The position numbers were made by a program, and so were the translations under genes. A stretch of DNA of 64,000 nucleotides from Clostridiaceae bacterium (GTDB taxonomy: Bacteria; Bacillota; Clostridia; Saccharofermentanales; DTU023), in assembly GCA_012838795.1 (NCBI GenBank), contig DUOO01000016.1, forward strand, positions 1-64,000. Direction: 5' to 3'. Below, piece by piece: positions 36,854 to 45,925 of this stretch (position 1 is the first letter of the stretch; each line of letters starts with the position of its first letter). Below the pieces are notes generated by a model. That model was not told the origin of the DNA. It did not search any database and saw only the letters and a list, made by a program, of their open reading frames with translations.

Positions 36854-37648
36854 TTAAATTTCTGATTTTATAGCCTTTTTCTTTATTCTTTTATGTTTTT
36901 TTCTTCGCTTGATACCTTTCGGTAATTTTCGCAACTGACCTTTATTTTTGATTAAATATTCGTTTTCTCTCTCTAACAGCCAATCTTCCAAGGCACATGT
37001 CATTTCATCTGGTGAGGAGTAATTTTCAGGCATCAGGGCTTTGCCGAAAATGATGTTAATATCGAATTTTTTCCCGGTTTTCGGGTTGCGGAAACGCGGC
37101 CATTTGTCATAGCGTGAAAAAACTTCGAAGGCTCCTTCGATATACACGGGAATCAAGGGTACTTTACTGGTTTTGGCAATATATGCCGCACCATTCTGTA
37201 AAGGTGCCAAAGTTCCGTCATGGGTACGTGTGCCTTCGGGATGTATCATCAGAATATTACCGGCATTACATGCACGACGTGCCATAACCAAACCTCGTAC
37301 CGGATTACCGTATCTTTCAACCTCAACACCGCGGGATACCGGTATAATTAATTTCCCCATCAAACCGTGTTTAGATTTAAGATCAGATCCGATCAATGCA
37401 GAGAATTTTTCAAAATGATCTTTGGACAGCCCTTTGCCAACCAGTAAACCGTCAACATAGGTTTGATGATTCGGTGCAAGGACATAAGGACTCTTTACAG
37501 GGATATTTTCTTGTCCTATATAATTGATGTTTGCACACATTTTGGCGACAGTCATGCCGAACCATGAAAAAATCCGCCCGGATAAGCTACGCTTACGGGG
37601 TAAAGAAGAGTTTGGTTTTTTATCATTCTTTTTATTTTTTTTGTTCAT
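36854..37648 (-). CDS. plsC: 1-acyl-sn-glycerol-3-phosphate acyltransferase (PlsC-like)
   Basis: A 264-residue acyltransferase of the lysophosphatidate family, which makes phosphatidate in membrane lipid synthesis. Motif I is NHQTYVDG (H-X4-D), motif III is HPEGTR, and motif IV is VPLIPVYIEG. Basic Lys/Arg-rich stretches at both ends probably help membrane contact. The gene overlaps the end of tadA by 17 bases on the minus strand, so the two are translated together. Confidence 0.88.
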   Translation of the reverse strand: MNKKNKKNDKKPNSSLPRKRSLSGRIFSWFGMTVAKMCANINYIGQENIPVKSPYVLAPNHQTYVDGLLVGKGLSKDHFEKFSALIGSDLKSKHGLMGKLIIPVSRGVEVERYGNPVRGLVMARRACNAGNILMIHPEGTRTHDGTLAPLQNGAAYIAKTSKVPLIPVYIEGAFEVFSRYDKWPRFRNPKTGKKFDINIIFGKALMPENYSSPDEMTCALEDWLLERENEYLIKNKGQLRKLPKGIKRRKKHKRIKKKAIKSEI

Positions 37649-38153
37649 GGTTTTTACTCTCCTGTTTATTGATTTGCTTTAATTTTGCTAAATCACGTTT
37701 GTTTTGAAAAAAACCTTTTAATTTTTGGGCACATTCTTCTTCCAACATACCGCCGGCAATTCTTGTGTGATGATTTAGAGCAGATTCTTTGAGTGCAGCT
37801 GTTTCAGCTACAGAACCGCAAGCTCCGGTTTTCGGATCGTATGCCCCGAAATAAACATTAGCAATCCTTGCTTGAATTATAGCACCAAAACACATCAAAC
37901 ATGGTTCCAGAGTTACATATAAATCACAATCATCAAGTATCCATCTTTGCAGCTTTTTGCAAGCTTCTCGGATAGCGACAATTTCAGCATGGGCGGTTGT
38001 ATCATGTGCAAATTCTCTTTGATTATGTCCGCGAGCGATGATTTGTCCTGATTTAACAATAACAGCTCCTACCGGCACATCTCCATTCAATTCCGCTAAG
38101 TCGGCTTCCGACAAAGCTTGTTGCATAAACCGGGAAAAATCTTCTATTGCCAC
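37632..38153 (-). CDS. tadA: tRNA-specific adenosine deaminase TadA
   Basis: A 173-residue zinc deaminase that converts A34 to inosine in tRNA-Arg. The zinc and catalytic motifs are TTAHAEIVAI (HAE) and TLEPCLMCFGA (PCxxC). The length is slightly above the usual 150-165 because of a Lys/Glu-rich tail, which overlaps plsC. The ATG at 38153 has the ribosome site GAGG (TATGAGGAAATAT). Confidence 0.94.
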   Translation of the reverse strand: MAIEDFSRFMQQALSEADLAELNGDVPVGAVIVKSGQIIARGHNQREFAHDTTAHAEIVAIREACKKLQRWILDDCDLYVTLEPCLMCFGAIIQARIANVYFGAYDPKTGACGSVAETAALKESALNHHTRIAGGMLEEECAQKLKGFFQNKRDLAKLKQINKQESKNHEQKK

Positions 38154-38169
38154 TATATTTCCTCATAAC

Positions 38170-38198
38170 TTGAAAATTAATTATATGATTACTATAAT
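38170..38198 (+). promoter_or_regulatory. Strong sigma-A-type promoter
   Basis: TTGAAA (38170-38175) and TATAAT (38193-38198) with exactly 17 bases between, about 50 bases before the ATG at 38250. It lies in the intergenic region divergent from tadA and should drive the zinc-ribbon membrane protein gene. Confidence 0.75.
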
Positions 38199-38249
38199 AA
38201 CATAGATTACATCAACTAAACTATTTTTTTATTCACAAAGAGGTTATTA

Positions 38250-38993
38250 ATGCAAGAAGGAATGTGTAAAAATTGCGGTTCGATTATTCTTTTGGACCCG
38301 AATCAGGAAAATTGTCATTGTTTATTTTGTGATTGTGTTTTCCCTGCTAAAGAAGCGCTGGAAATCAAACGAAATCCGCAAAATTATGAGTTTCCGAATG
38401 AAGAGCAACCTGAATACACAGGTGAAGAGATAAATCCCCAACATAAAAAAGTAAATGCCAATCTGGATCAATTGATTGAGCGAAGAGAGAAAAGATCAAA
38501 GGGTAAATCCAAGCCCAAATATGCGATTGAGAAAAAAGAGATTCCGAATGTAAATTTGAGTAAAAAACAGGTTTTCACAATCGTGGGAATTGTTTTAGCG
38601 GTAGTTGCAGTTTTTCTCGTGTTAACTTTGCCTCAAACGGTTAAACGTGATCAACATCGGGCAGATATTACAGCTGAGTTTAAAAAAACATTAAGTGATG
38701 AAACGTATAATGATTCCATCAATTTCGATCAGGGATTTGCAATTTATCGCATGAATAATACTCATGTTGATTTGATTAGTGATGCTGATCTGACCAAAAA
38801 AGATGCACGTAATATTTTTGCTTCATATTGCAAAGTCAGGGCTGATGTTCATCAAATCGACCTTGAAGATACGGATAAAGTATATTCTGATGTTTCAATT
38901 AGAATTGCTATGCCGGGTAAAGGCGGTTATTTAATTCAAAATACGAATCTTGAAGATTTGGAAAATTTGGATTCAATTGAAGTATTACCGTGA
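38250..38993 (+). CDS. Zinc-ribbon, single-helix membrane protein of unknown function
   Basis: A 247-residue protein. An N-terminal zinc ribbon (CKNCGS ... CHCLFCDC, residues 6-30) and a charged linker lie in the cytoplasm; a Lys/Arg-rich stretch leads to one helix (about residues 108-130); the remaining 115 residues lie outside. I recognise no domain in the outer part. The layout matches the three tandem proteins at 55.9-58.7 kb, although sequence similarity outside the ribbon is not obvious. It has its own promoter and is followed by a hairpin at 39054-39082. Confidence 0.75.
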   Translation: MQEGMCKNCGSIILLDPNQENCHCLFCDCVFPAKEALEIKRNPQNYEFPNEEQPEYTGEEINPQHKKVNANLDQLIERREKRSKGKSKPKYAIEKKEIPNVNLSKKQVFTIVGIVLAVVAVFLVLTLPQTVKRDQHRADITAEFKKTLSDETYNDSINFDQGFAIYRMNNTHVDLISDADLTKKDARNIFASYCKVRADVHQIDLEDTDKVYSDVSIRIAMPGKGGYLIQNTNLEDLENLDSIEVLP

Positions 38994-39053
38994 TATTACA
39001 GAAAAAACGAACAAATGAAATTTTTTTAATGTTTCATTTTAATTTTTTATAAT

Positions 39054-39088
39054 AGTCTGAAGTAATGCCATAACTTCGGACTTTTGTT
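39054..39088 (+). terminator. Hairpin between the zinc-ribbon gene and the response regulator gene
   Basis: AGTCTGAAGT (39054-39063) pairs with ACTTCGGACT (39073-39082), ten pairs including one G-U, followed by TTTGTTAT. It fits a moderate terminator for the upstream gene. A TATAAT at 39048-39053 just before it could also place it in the leader of the regulator gene. Confidence 0.55.
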
Positions 39089-39122
39089 ATATTAGTAGCA
39101 AAGATAAAATATAGGAGTATTT

Positions 39123-39800
39123 ATGGTTAATACGGTACTGATCGTAGAAGACGATACACATATTAACAACTTAATAAAAGAAGCTCTGGAACAGGCTAAT
39201 TATCAGTGTGTACAATCGTTTTCAGGAACAGAAGCATTATTGTTAGCTAAAGATACGAACTTTACAGTTGTTATTCTTGACTTAATGTTGCCCGGATTAT
39301 CCGGCGAAGAACTTTTGCCTAAAATTAAAGAAATTCAAACGTCTCCTGTTATCATTCTTTCCGCTAAGGATGCATTGGATTCCAAATTGCGCTTATTAAC
39401 GAGTGGTGCGGATGACTATCTGACCAAACCTTTTTCCGTCGAGGAATTAATTGCCAGAGTGAATATTTTGGCAAAAAGCAGACAAAATGTGCCTGATTCT
39501 CATTTTTATCAATATAAAGATCTGAAGCTGGATTCGAAGAATTATACAGCATCACTTGCTGATCAAGATCTCAATCTAACGGTTTTAGAATTAAAAATTT
39601 TGGAAATATTAATAAAAAATCCTAATCGTGTCTTTTCCAAACAAGATATTTATGATCTTGTTTGGGATGATTATTATATCGGTGGAGATAAAACAATCAA
39701 CGTACATATTTCTAACATACGTAAAAAAATTAAACGTTACACCAATGAAGAATATATCGAAACAGTATGGGGAATTGGCTTCAAATTAAATACCCGATAA
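39123..39800 (+). CDS. OmpR-type response regulator
   Basis: A 225-residue regulator with a receiver (acidic pair EDD near residue 9, phospho-acceptor in VILDLMLPGLSG, Thr/Ser in VIILSAKD, Lys in YLTKPFS) and an OmpR winged helix (INVHISNIRKKIKRY, TVWGIGFKL). All pocket residues are present. It starts at ATG 39123 behind ATAGGAG. It heads a four-gene set with an ABC ATPase, an ABC permease and a histidine kinase, the arrangement used by Gram-positive bacteria to sense and resist membrane-active peptides. Confidence 0.92.
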   Translation: MVNTVLIVEDDTHINNLIKEALEQANYQCVQSFSGTEALLLAKDTNFTVVILDLMLPGLSGEELLPKIKEIQTSPVIILSAKDALDSKLRLLTSGADDYLTKPFSVEELIARVNILAKSRQNVPDSHFYQYKDLKLDSKNYTASLADQDLNLTVLELKILEILIKNPNRVFSKQDIYDLVWDDYYIGGDKTINVHISNIRKKIKRYTNEEYIETVWGIGFKLNTR

Positions 39801-39902
39801 TCTTTAATCTTTCTTTACCTTTTCTTTGCGATATATTAAATAAGATTCGGCATCATGAATATAAGCAAATAATTGCTGTAATATGATGATGGAGGTTTCG
39901 GG

Positions 39903-40823
39903 ATGACAATAATTTTAGAAACAAGTAATCTCACAAAAATATACGGTACACAAAAAGCTGTTGACAATGTATCAATCTCGATTAAACAAGGCGATATTTA
40001 TGGCCTGATCGGGAGAAACGGAGCAGGTAAAACCACACTGATGCGAATTGTTTCCGGCTTGGCAAGACCGAGTTCAGGAGCATATAAAGTGTTCGGAGAA
40101 TCAGATGATAAGACTTCTTTAACAAGAATCGGTTGTCTGATTGAAAACACGGGAATTTATCCGAATCTGACTGCATTTGAACATTTATATTTAAAAAAGT
40201 TAGCTGTTGGAATCAAAGAAAAAGGAATAGAAAATAAATTACTTGATTTAGTCGGATTGGCTGATACAGGTAAGAAAAAAGTGAAACAGTTTTCTTTGGG
40301 AATGAAACAGAGGCTGGGTATAGCTTTGGCTTTAATCGGATATCCGGATTTAGTTATTTTAGACGAACCGATTAACGGTTTAGATCCGCAGGGAATCGTC
40401 GAAGTTCGCAGCATCATTGAAAGATTAAATAAAGAAGAAGGGATTACATTTATCATTTCCAGTCACATTCTGGATGAATTGGCAAAAATAGGAACTCGCT
40501 TCGGTATTATCGAGCGAGGACAAATATTAGAAGAAATTGATCGTGCATCGCTTATGGAGAAAAGTAGTGATCGTATTGAATTACAAACATCTGCAGCTGC
40601 GAATGCTTTACCGCTTTTAGATCAAATTCAGATAAAAGACTATAAATTAATTTCAGATAACCTGATCTATATCTACGATTCTGGCGAACGTACAGGTGAT
40701 ATTTCATTAGTTTTAGCAAAGCATAATATTCCGGTTGAATCCTTAAGCATTCATCAAAATACCTTAGAAGATTATTATCTGAGTTTAACCGGCTATGCTC
40801 AAATAAAAAACATGGGAGGATGA
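39903..40823 (+). CDS. ABC transporter ATP-binding protein (BcrA/LanF-like)
   Basis: A 306-residue ATPase with Walker A GRNGAGKTT, signature FSLGMKQRLG, Walker B LVILDEPINGLDP and switch His SSHILDEL. Sequence and length fit the BcrA/LanF group that works with a separate permease to confer resistance to bacitracin or lantibiotics. It has ribosome site GGAGG and ends 4 bases before the permease gene. The drug or peptide is not predictable. Confidence 0.9.
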   Translation: MTIILETSNLTKIYGTQKAVDNVSISIKQGDIYGLIGRNGAGKTTLMRIVSGLARPSSGAYKVFGESDDKTSLTRIGCLIENTGIYPNLTAFEHLYLKKLAVGIKEKGIENKLLDLVGLADTGKKKVKQFSLGMKQRLGIALALIGYPDLVILDEPINGLDPQGIVEVRSIIERLNKEEGITFIISSHILDELAKIGTRFGIIERGQILEEIDRASLMEKSSDRIELQTSAAANALPLLDQIQIKDYKLISDNLIYIYDSGERTGDISLVLAKHNIPVESLSIHQNTLEDYYLSLTGYAQIKNMGG

Positions 40824-40827
40824 ATAG

Positions 40828-41763
40828 ATGTTCAATTATACATGTATGGAATTAAGGCGCTTAAATAAACAAAAATCGACTTATATTATTTTATTGACAG
40901 CCGCAATCTTATTATTTGGATTGACATTAATGTTAAATATTAGCCTAAAAGCCTTAAGCAATTTAGATAATTCCCGAAATAATTCACTGGACAAAGGACC
41001 GGTTACGTTTGAAATATCCCTTGAGGAACAACAATCAAGTACTCCTTTGACTGTAGATAAAAATGAAAATCCGGATCCTGAAAAGATTTTTGCGGAATCT
41101 CTGGAGGAACATTTAGACGGTGAACCATTAGTAAAAGAAGATACCGGAGAGGATTTGTTACTTCATTACTTCAGTGGTTACAGTATGTTAATATTTTTGA
41201 TTATTTTTGCAGCATTGTTTTTTACAGCACCTTATCAAAACGGTTATGTTAAAAACTTTCTGGGAACCACTCGCAATCGTTCTAAATTTGTTTTTGCCCA
41301 ATTTTTTACCGGTATTATTTACACTATATTGTTATTTGTCGTGTCGGTAATTGTTCTGCTAATTGCTCAACATATATTTTTAGCTGATCAATTTCCCTTT
41401 TCAGATATAGGCGGAATGGTTAAGACTTTGATTTACCAATTGTTTGCCCATATTGCCTTTTTGTCTATACTATTGTTTATTGCGACTATATCCGGCAAGA
41501 TGTCTACGGTATTAATATCCAGCTTCCTCTATTATCTCATCGGTCATAAATTAATCTTCGATTTATTGACTAAGTTGATTAACAATTTTGTGGATTTCGG
41601 TGATGATTGGCATTTGCGTACGTATACGGTAATGGGAAGCATTGCACAGTTTACCAGGAATATCGAGGCAAAGAACTTAACACAACCGTTACTCGTTTGT
41701 ACGATGATTATGATTATTGCAATCGGGGCAAGCTGTTTTACTTTACAAAAAAAGGACATTTGA
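40828..41763 (+). CDS. ABC-2-type permease of the resistance module
   Basis: A 311-residue membrane protein with one helix near residues 17-38, a long acidic outer loop (about 55-112), and then about five more helices. This is the membrane partner of the ATPase encoded directly before it (GGAGG site within the gap). I infer export or immunity from the gene set, since the sequence itself has no substrate signature. Confidence 0.83.
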   Translation: MFNYTCMELRRLNKQKSTYIILLTAAILLFGLTLMLNISLKALSNLDNSRNNSLDKGPVTFEISLEEQQSSTPLTVDKNENPDPEKIFAESLEEHLDGEPLVKEDTGEDLLLHYFSGYSMLIFLIIFAALFFTAPYQNGYVKNFLGTTRNRSKFVFAQFFTGIIYTILLFVVSVIVLLIAQHIFLADQFPFSDIGGMVKTLIYQLFAHIAFLSILLFIATISGKMSTVLISSFLYYLIGHKLIFDLLTKLINNFVDFGDDWHLRTYTVMGSIAQFTRNIEAKNLTQPLLVCTMIMIIAIGASCFTLQKKDI

Positions 41764-41806
41764 GTAAAAACATTAAACTACAAAAAATTAAGTTAAGGAG
41801 AACATT

Positions 41807-42739
41807 TTGCAATATATTATAATTGCTATTCTAATTCTTATAAGCTTAGCCATAGGTATATACTTATGGCTGATTTTGCGTCAAATAAATAATTTATCGA
41901 AACAACTGGAGTTTTTGGCTAAACATGAAAGTCGTATGCAGTTAACTTCTTCATTCAATAATAAGTCCATCAGTAAGCTGACAGCATTAATCAATTCTCA
42001 AATAAAGGACATGGCCGAATTGAGGATACACCTGAAAAATGAAAAAGTTACAAGTGAAGATACCATTGCCGGTCTTTCTCATGATATCAGAACGCCACTT
42101 ACTTCATTGGATGGTTATTTACAGCTCTTAAAACAAACGGATGATCCGGTCAAACAACAAGCTTATCTTGTCATTATGCAGGAACGAGTAAAAAGTCTGA
42201 GAAAAATTCTCGATGAATTATTTATCTATGCAAAATTGCAGCAAGCAGACTATTTGTTAGAATTGGAAACGATCAATATCAATGAAGTTCTGACCCAAAA
42301 TATTCTGATGTTTTATGAAGATTTTAAGCGACATAATATTGAGCCGGAGATTAATTATAAAAAAGAAAATGTAATGATTCAAGCAAATACCAATGCTTTA
42401 GAACGTGTGCTGCAAAATGTTTTGCGAAATGTTTTATTACATGGTGCAGGAGATTTAAATATTTCATTAAGCATAATAGAAGCAGGAAAAGATGAAGAAT
42501 CCGAACCGAAGCTTTGTTTATCTTTCTCTAATCGAATGCGTCCTGACAGTACGTTACACACAGAACAAGTATTTGATAAATTTTATAAAGGCAATCCCAG
42601 CAGACACAATAGTTCTACAGGTCTCGGTTTAGCTATTGCTAAAAATCTTACTGAAAAAATGAACGGCAAGTTGAATGTTGAAATAGAAGAGAATATTTTT
42701 GTTCTTCAAATACAATTTCCTGTAAAAACATTATCTTGA
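41807..42739 (+). CDS. Sensor histidine kinase with a single N-terminal membrane helix
   Basis: A 310-residue kinase. One helix at residues 1-25 is followed directly by a cytoplasmic coiled region, HisKA with the phospho-acceptor in LSHDIRTPL, and the ATPase domain (SSTGLGLAIAKNL). No outer sensor domain is present, so it probably senses through the membrane or through the neighbouring transporter. It starts with TTG 41807 behind AAGGAG. A single terminator for the whole four-gene set would be that at 42963-42989, 220 bases later. Confidence 0.88.
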   Translation: MQYIIIAILILISLAIGIYLWLILRQINNLSKQLEFLAKHESRMQLTSSFNNKSISKLTALINSQIKDMAELRIHLKNEKVTSEDTIAGLSHDIRTPLTSLDGYLQLLKQTDDPVKQQAYLVIMQERVKSLRKILDELFIYAKLQQADYLLELETININEVLTQNILMFYEDFKRHNIEPEINYKKENVMIQANTNALERVLQNVLRNVLLHGAGDLNISLSIIEAGKDEESEPKLCLSFSNRMRPDSTLHTEQVFDKFYKGNPSRHNSSTGLGLAIAKNLTEKMNGKLNVEIEENIFVLQIQFPVKTLS

Positions 42740-42901
42740 AATAATATATGTATTAAACTTTTATACTGTCAAAGATTGATGTTGATATTATAAATTTACA
42801 ATTTCTTAACTTTAAAAAATGCATTTTACGAAACAGTTATCTAATTGTAAAACTTGTTTTTAATTTTGTTACATTTACGTTTTAGTTTATACAATTGTTT
42901 T

Positions 42902-43007
42902 TGCAATAATTTAATCAAAGAGTAAGTTATTTCTTATTCATACTTTTCTCCTCCAATGTTTGAACAGTTCTGGCCAAGCCAGAACTGTTTGTTTTTTGCG
43001 GTTTTTT
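42902..43007 (+). ncRNA. Candidate small RNA with anti-Shine-Dalgarno CU motif and strong terminator
   Basis: The gap 42740-43078 has no coding frame but holds a promoter-like pair, TTGTTA (42866-42871) and TACAAT (42890-42895) 18 bases apart, then about 50 AU-rich bases, CTCCTCC at 42948-42954 (complementary to a Shine-Dalgarno sequence), and a perfect 12-bp hairpin (42963-42974 with 42978-42989, loop CAA) with T runs. An RNA of about 90-100 bases is implied. The simpler alternative is that the hairpin only ends the kinase transcript. No expression data are available. Confidence 0.4.
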
Positions 43008-43078
43008 CAACATAATGATTAAAAAAGTATGCAGCTTGATAATTCCGTGCCCTGACTAATGATTAATTATTTGAAAAA

Positions 43079-45214
43079 CTAAATAAATAGAGAAACCAGA
43101 CTGTTAAAAATAAAAGTTAAAATAATTCCGGAAAGAGTCGGAACTAAGAATGAAATAACTGTCCATTTCAAACTTTGTGTTTCCTTGCGAATTGTTAATA
43201 AAGTAGTTGCACAAGGCCAATGCATTAAAGTAAAGAGCAATGTACTGATTGCGGTAACCCAGGTCCAATTATTTTGAATTAACAATTGACCTAATGCTGC
43301 ACCTTCTAATTCGAACAGACCACTTTGTGCAGTGTAGACCATGATTATAATCGGCATTACGATTTCATTCGCGGGAAATCCTAAGATGAAACCGATGATG
43401 ATTGCACCATCCATTCCTAAAGCTTTGCCAAAAGGATCAAGTAAATTAGTGATTGAATGTAACAGAGTAGTGTCGCCCATTTGTAAATTATTCAGAACCC
43501 AGATAATTAAACCGGCAGGAGCTGCTGCTGTTATCGCACGCCCTAAAACTTTCAAAGTACGGTCAAAGATACTGCGGACAATTACTCTGCCTACTTGCGG
43601 TTTGCGATAAGGTGGCAGTTCCAGAGTAAACGAAGAGGGAAGACCTTTTAAGATAGTCAAAGATAGAATTTTTGAAATCAAAAATGTCATACCGATACCG
43701 AAAAGAATTGTCGCAACCAAGATCAAAGCACCCCAAATAGTTTTAAGTGAACCTGCGGAAGATCCGACAAGAAAAATACTGATAATAGAAATCAGAATCG
43801 GGAATCTGCCGTTACAAGGTACAAAATTATTGGTAATTATTGCAATAAATCTTTCGCGTGTCGAATCAATTATTTTACTGCCGGTGACACCGACTGCATT
43901 ACAGCCAAATCCCATGCACATGGTAAGAGCTTGTTTACCGCATGCATCACAAGATTTGAATATGCGATCTAAGTTAAAGGCAACCCTCGGTAAATATCCG
44001 AAATCTTCCAGTAAAGTAAACATGGGGAAGAAGATTGCCATAGGAGGCAACATGACACTGACGACCCAGGCGATGACATTGAAAACACCATGAACTAACA
44101 TATCTATCAAGATTTGAGGCACACCGATTGAGCCGGCAGCACTTGCAAGCCATCCTTCTATGCCGAATAAAGTTTCTGCGAGTAATGAAGAAGGATAATT
44201 TGCACCGGTGATAGTAATCCAGAATACCAATAAAAGCATCAAAAACATGATCGGGAAGCCTGTAATTTTACTGGTAAATAATTTGTCGAGCTTGCGATCT
44301 CTTTCATCACTTGGTATCGCAGGTTCTTTGACAACACCTTGAAAAATTTCAATCGATTTCAAAATGAAAACTTCTGCCATCGCATCTTCTAATTCCAATT
44401 GAGTAATGCCTGATTTCATAAAATCATCTTTAATCTCTTTTAATGTACTTTTAACAGTACTTTGTTCTTTGAGATCTAACCCGAGAAAATCCGTCAGAGA
44501 CTGATAAAAACTTTGATCACCATCTAAAAGACGAGCTGCGATCCATTCGGCACTCAAATGATTTCCTGTATATGGCCTGATAAGCGGTGCAAGTTTTGAA
44601 ATGCTTTGTTGCACGCGTTCCGGATATTTGATTATAGATTCAGGTGCGGATTTTGCCAGTGTTTCAGCCAACGTAATCATTAATTGATCTAAACCTTGAT
44701 TTGAACGTGCGGTTGTACCAACAACCGCCACCCCTAATCTTTTTTCCAGCAAATCAAGATTTAATTCAATTTTTCGTTGGTTAGCTTCATCCAGAAGATT
44801 GACACAGACGACAGTTTTCTTGCCGGTTTCAATGATTTGTAAGACTAAATTTAAATTGCGCTGCAAACTGGTGGCATCACAAACAACAATTACCGCGTCA
44901 GGATTACCGAAACAGATAAAATCCCGGGCAGCTTCTTCATCTGCAGAACGTGCCATTAATGAATAACTGCCCGGTATATCCACTAAAATGTAGCCTTGAT
45001 CATTTAATTTATAGTAGCCTTGAGTATTTTCTACGGTTTTACCCGGCCAATTACCGGTGTGTTGTTTCATACCGGTCAGAGCATTAAAAATGGTGGATTT
45101 ACCAACGTTTGGATTACCGGCTAAAGCTATTACATAATCTGAGTCTGATTGTTTTTTTACAGAAAGGCCACCTAAAATATTAAAATGATTAGTATCTAAA
45201 TTTGATGAATTCAT
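43079..45214 (-). CDS. feoB: Ferrous iron transporter FeoB
   Basis: A 711-residue Fe(II) importer. The N-terminal G-protein domain has GNPNVGKST, the FeoB-specific segment HTGNWPGKTVE, and DIPGSYS; then a helical spacer and the membrane part with the gate motifs GFGCNAVGVTGSKI and NNFVPCNGRFPI. The length and order are standard. It follows feoA by 67 bases and is probably regulated through the DtxR-type operator before feoA. No feoC is present. Confidence 0.95.
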   Translation of the reverse strand: MNSSNLDTNHFNILGGLSVKKQSDSDYVIALAGNPNVGKSTIFNALTGMKQHTGNWPGKTVENTQGYYKLNDQGYILVDIPGSYSLMARSADEEAARDFICFGNPDAVIVVCDATSLQRNLNLVLQIIETGKKTVVCVNLLDEANQRKIELNLDLLEKRLGVAVVGTTARSNQGLDQLMITLAETLAKSAPESIIKYPERVQQSISKLAPLIRPYTGNHLSAEWIAARLLDGDQSFYQSLTDFLGLDLKEQSTVKSTLKEIKDDFMKSGITQLELEDAMAEVFILKSIEIFQGVVKEPAIPSDERDRKLDKLFTSKITGFPIMFLMLLLVFWITITGANYPSSLLAETLFGIEGWLASAAGSIGVPQILIDMLVHGVFNVIAWVVSVMLPPMAIFFPMFTLLEDFGYLPRVAFNLDRIFKSCDACGKQALTMCMGFGCNAVGVTGSKIIDSTRERFIAIITNNFVPCNGRFPILISIISIFLVGSSAGSLKTIWGALILVATILFGIGMTFLISKILSLTILKGLPSSFTLELPPYRKPQVGRVIVRSIFDRTLKVLGRAITAAAPAGLIIWVLNNLQMGDTTLLHSITNLLDPFGKALGMDGAIIIGFILGFPANEIVMPIIIMVYTAQSGLFELEGAALGQLLIQNNWTWVTAISTLLFTLMHWPCATTLLTIRKETQSLKWTVISFLVPTLSGIILTFIFNSLVSLFI

Positions 45215-45281
45215 TATTTTTCCGTTTATCTAAAATCTCGATAGAGTATATAAGTTTTTTATTAATCAACTATTTCAAATC

Positions 45282-45527
45282 TTAATGGCACTTTGTTATT
45301 CTTACTTTAATTGTATCTGCATCTTCCCTGCGCAGAGCAATAATCGTACTGCTTATTCGGTATGCTGTCGGATCACCTAATGGGCTTCTGCTGACACAAT
45401 CAACTTCTACACCTTCCACAAATCCTAAATCTTGCAAACGACGACGCATTCCGTCTTCCACACACAAACCGGTTATACTTGCTTTGGATCCGACCGGTAA
45501 TTCTGATAATGATATATTTTCTGTCAT
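45282..45527 (-). CDS. feoA: Ferrous iron transport accessory protein FeoA
   Basis: An 81-residue SH3-like FeoA protein, with the marks LPVGSKASITGL, RRLQDLGFVEGVEVDCVSRSPLGDP and ending IALRREDADTIKVRI. It supports FeoB in ferrous iron uptake. The ATG at 45527 follows AAGGAAG. Together with feoB it forms a two-gene operon. Confidence 0.93.
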   Translation of the reverse strand: MTENISLSELPVGSKASITGLCVEDGMRRRLQDLGFVEGVEVDCVSRSPLGDPTAYRISSTIIALRREDADTIKVRITKCH

Positions 45528-45637
45528 ATAATTGCTTCCTTAAATAATTAATTCGCATGGAAATTTACTGTCAATTTATCTAAAGTAGATTCTCCCGGGA
45601 TAAAATATATATTTTAAATTTAATACAATTATGATTG

Positions 45638-45651
45638 TTAGGTGTGCCTAA
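45638..45651 (-). promoter_or_regulatory. DtxR/IdeR/MntR-type operator before feoA
   Basis: TTAGGTGTGCCTAA has perfect 5-base arms (TTAGG/CCTAA) and matches the 'TTAGGcannnCCTAA' style of DtxR-family operators in Gram-positive iron and manganese genes. It overlaps the predicted transcription start of the feoA promoter. A degenerate second copy (TCAAGTGCGGCTAA, 45685-45698) lies across the -35 region. A DtxR-family regulator is encoded at 59500-59967. Confidence 0.75.
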
Positions 45652-45659
45652 TTATTTTA

Positions 45660-45688
45660 ATGTTAAGTGTATTTATAATTGTTGTCAA
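45660..45688 (-). promoter_or_regulatory. feoAB promoter
   Basis: On the minus strand TTGACA (45683-45688) and TAACAT (45660-45665) are 17 bases apart. Transcription would start near 45653, within the operator, so metal-bound repressor should block it directly. Confidence 0.65.
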
Positions 45689-45925
45689 GTGCGGCTAACA
45701 AAATTCTTTAATGAAGTATCTTGTTACTTGCCAGAGCAAAAACTCATGAACTTCTTGTAGTTTAAAATAGTTATGTAAAATCCAAAAGCAACAATATCAC
45801 AGGTTTTACCTGAACGTTTGGCATAAGTTACTATTTTGTCACTCTTATCCGTTAATTGGATTTTTTTAGAATTGATTTTTGGCAGATTAAGCTGTTGGAT
45901 TGTTACTCTTGAAATTTTAGCAAAA

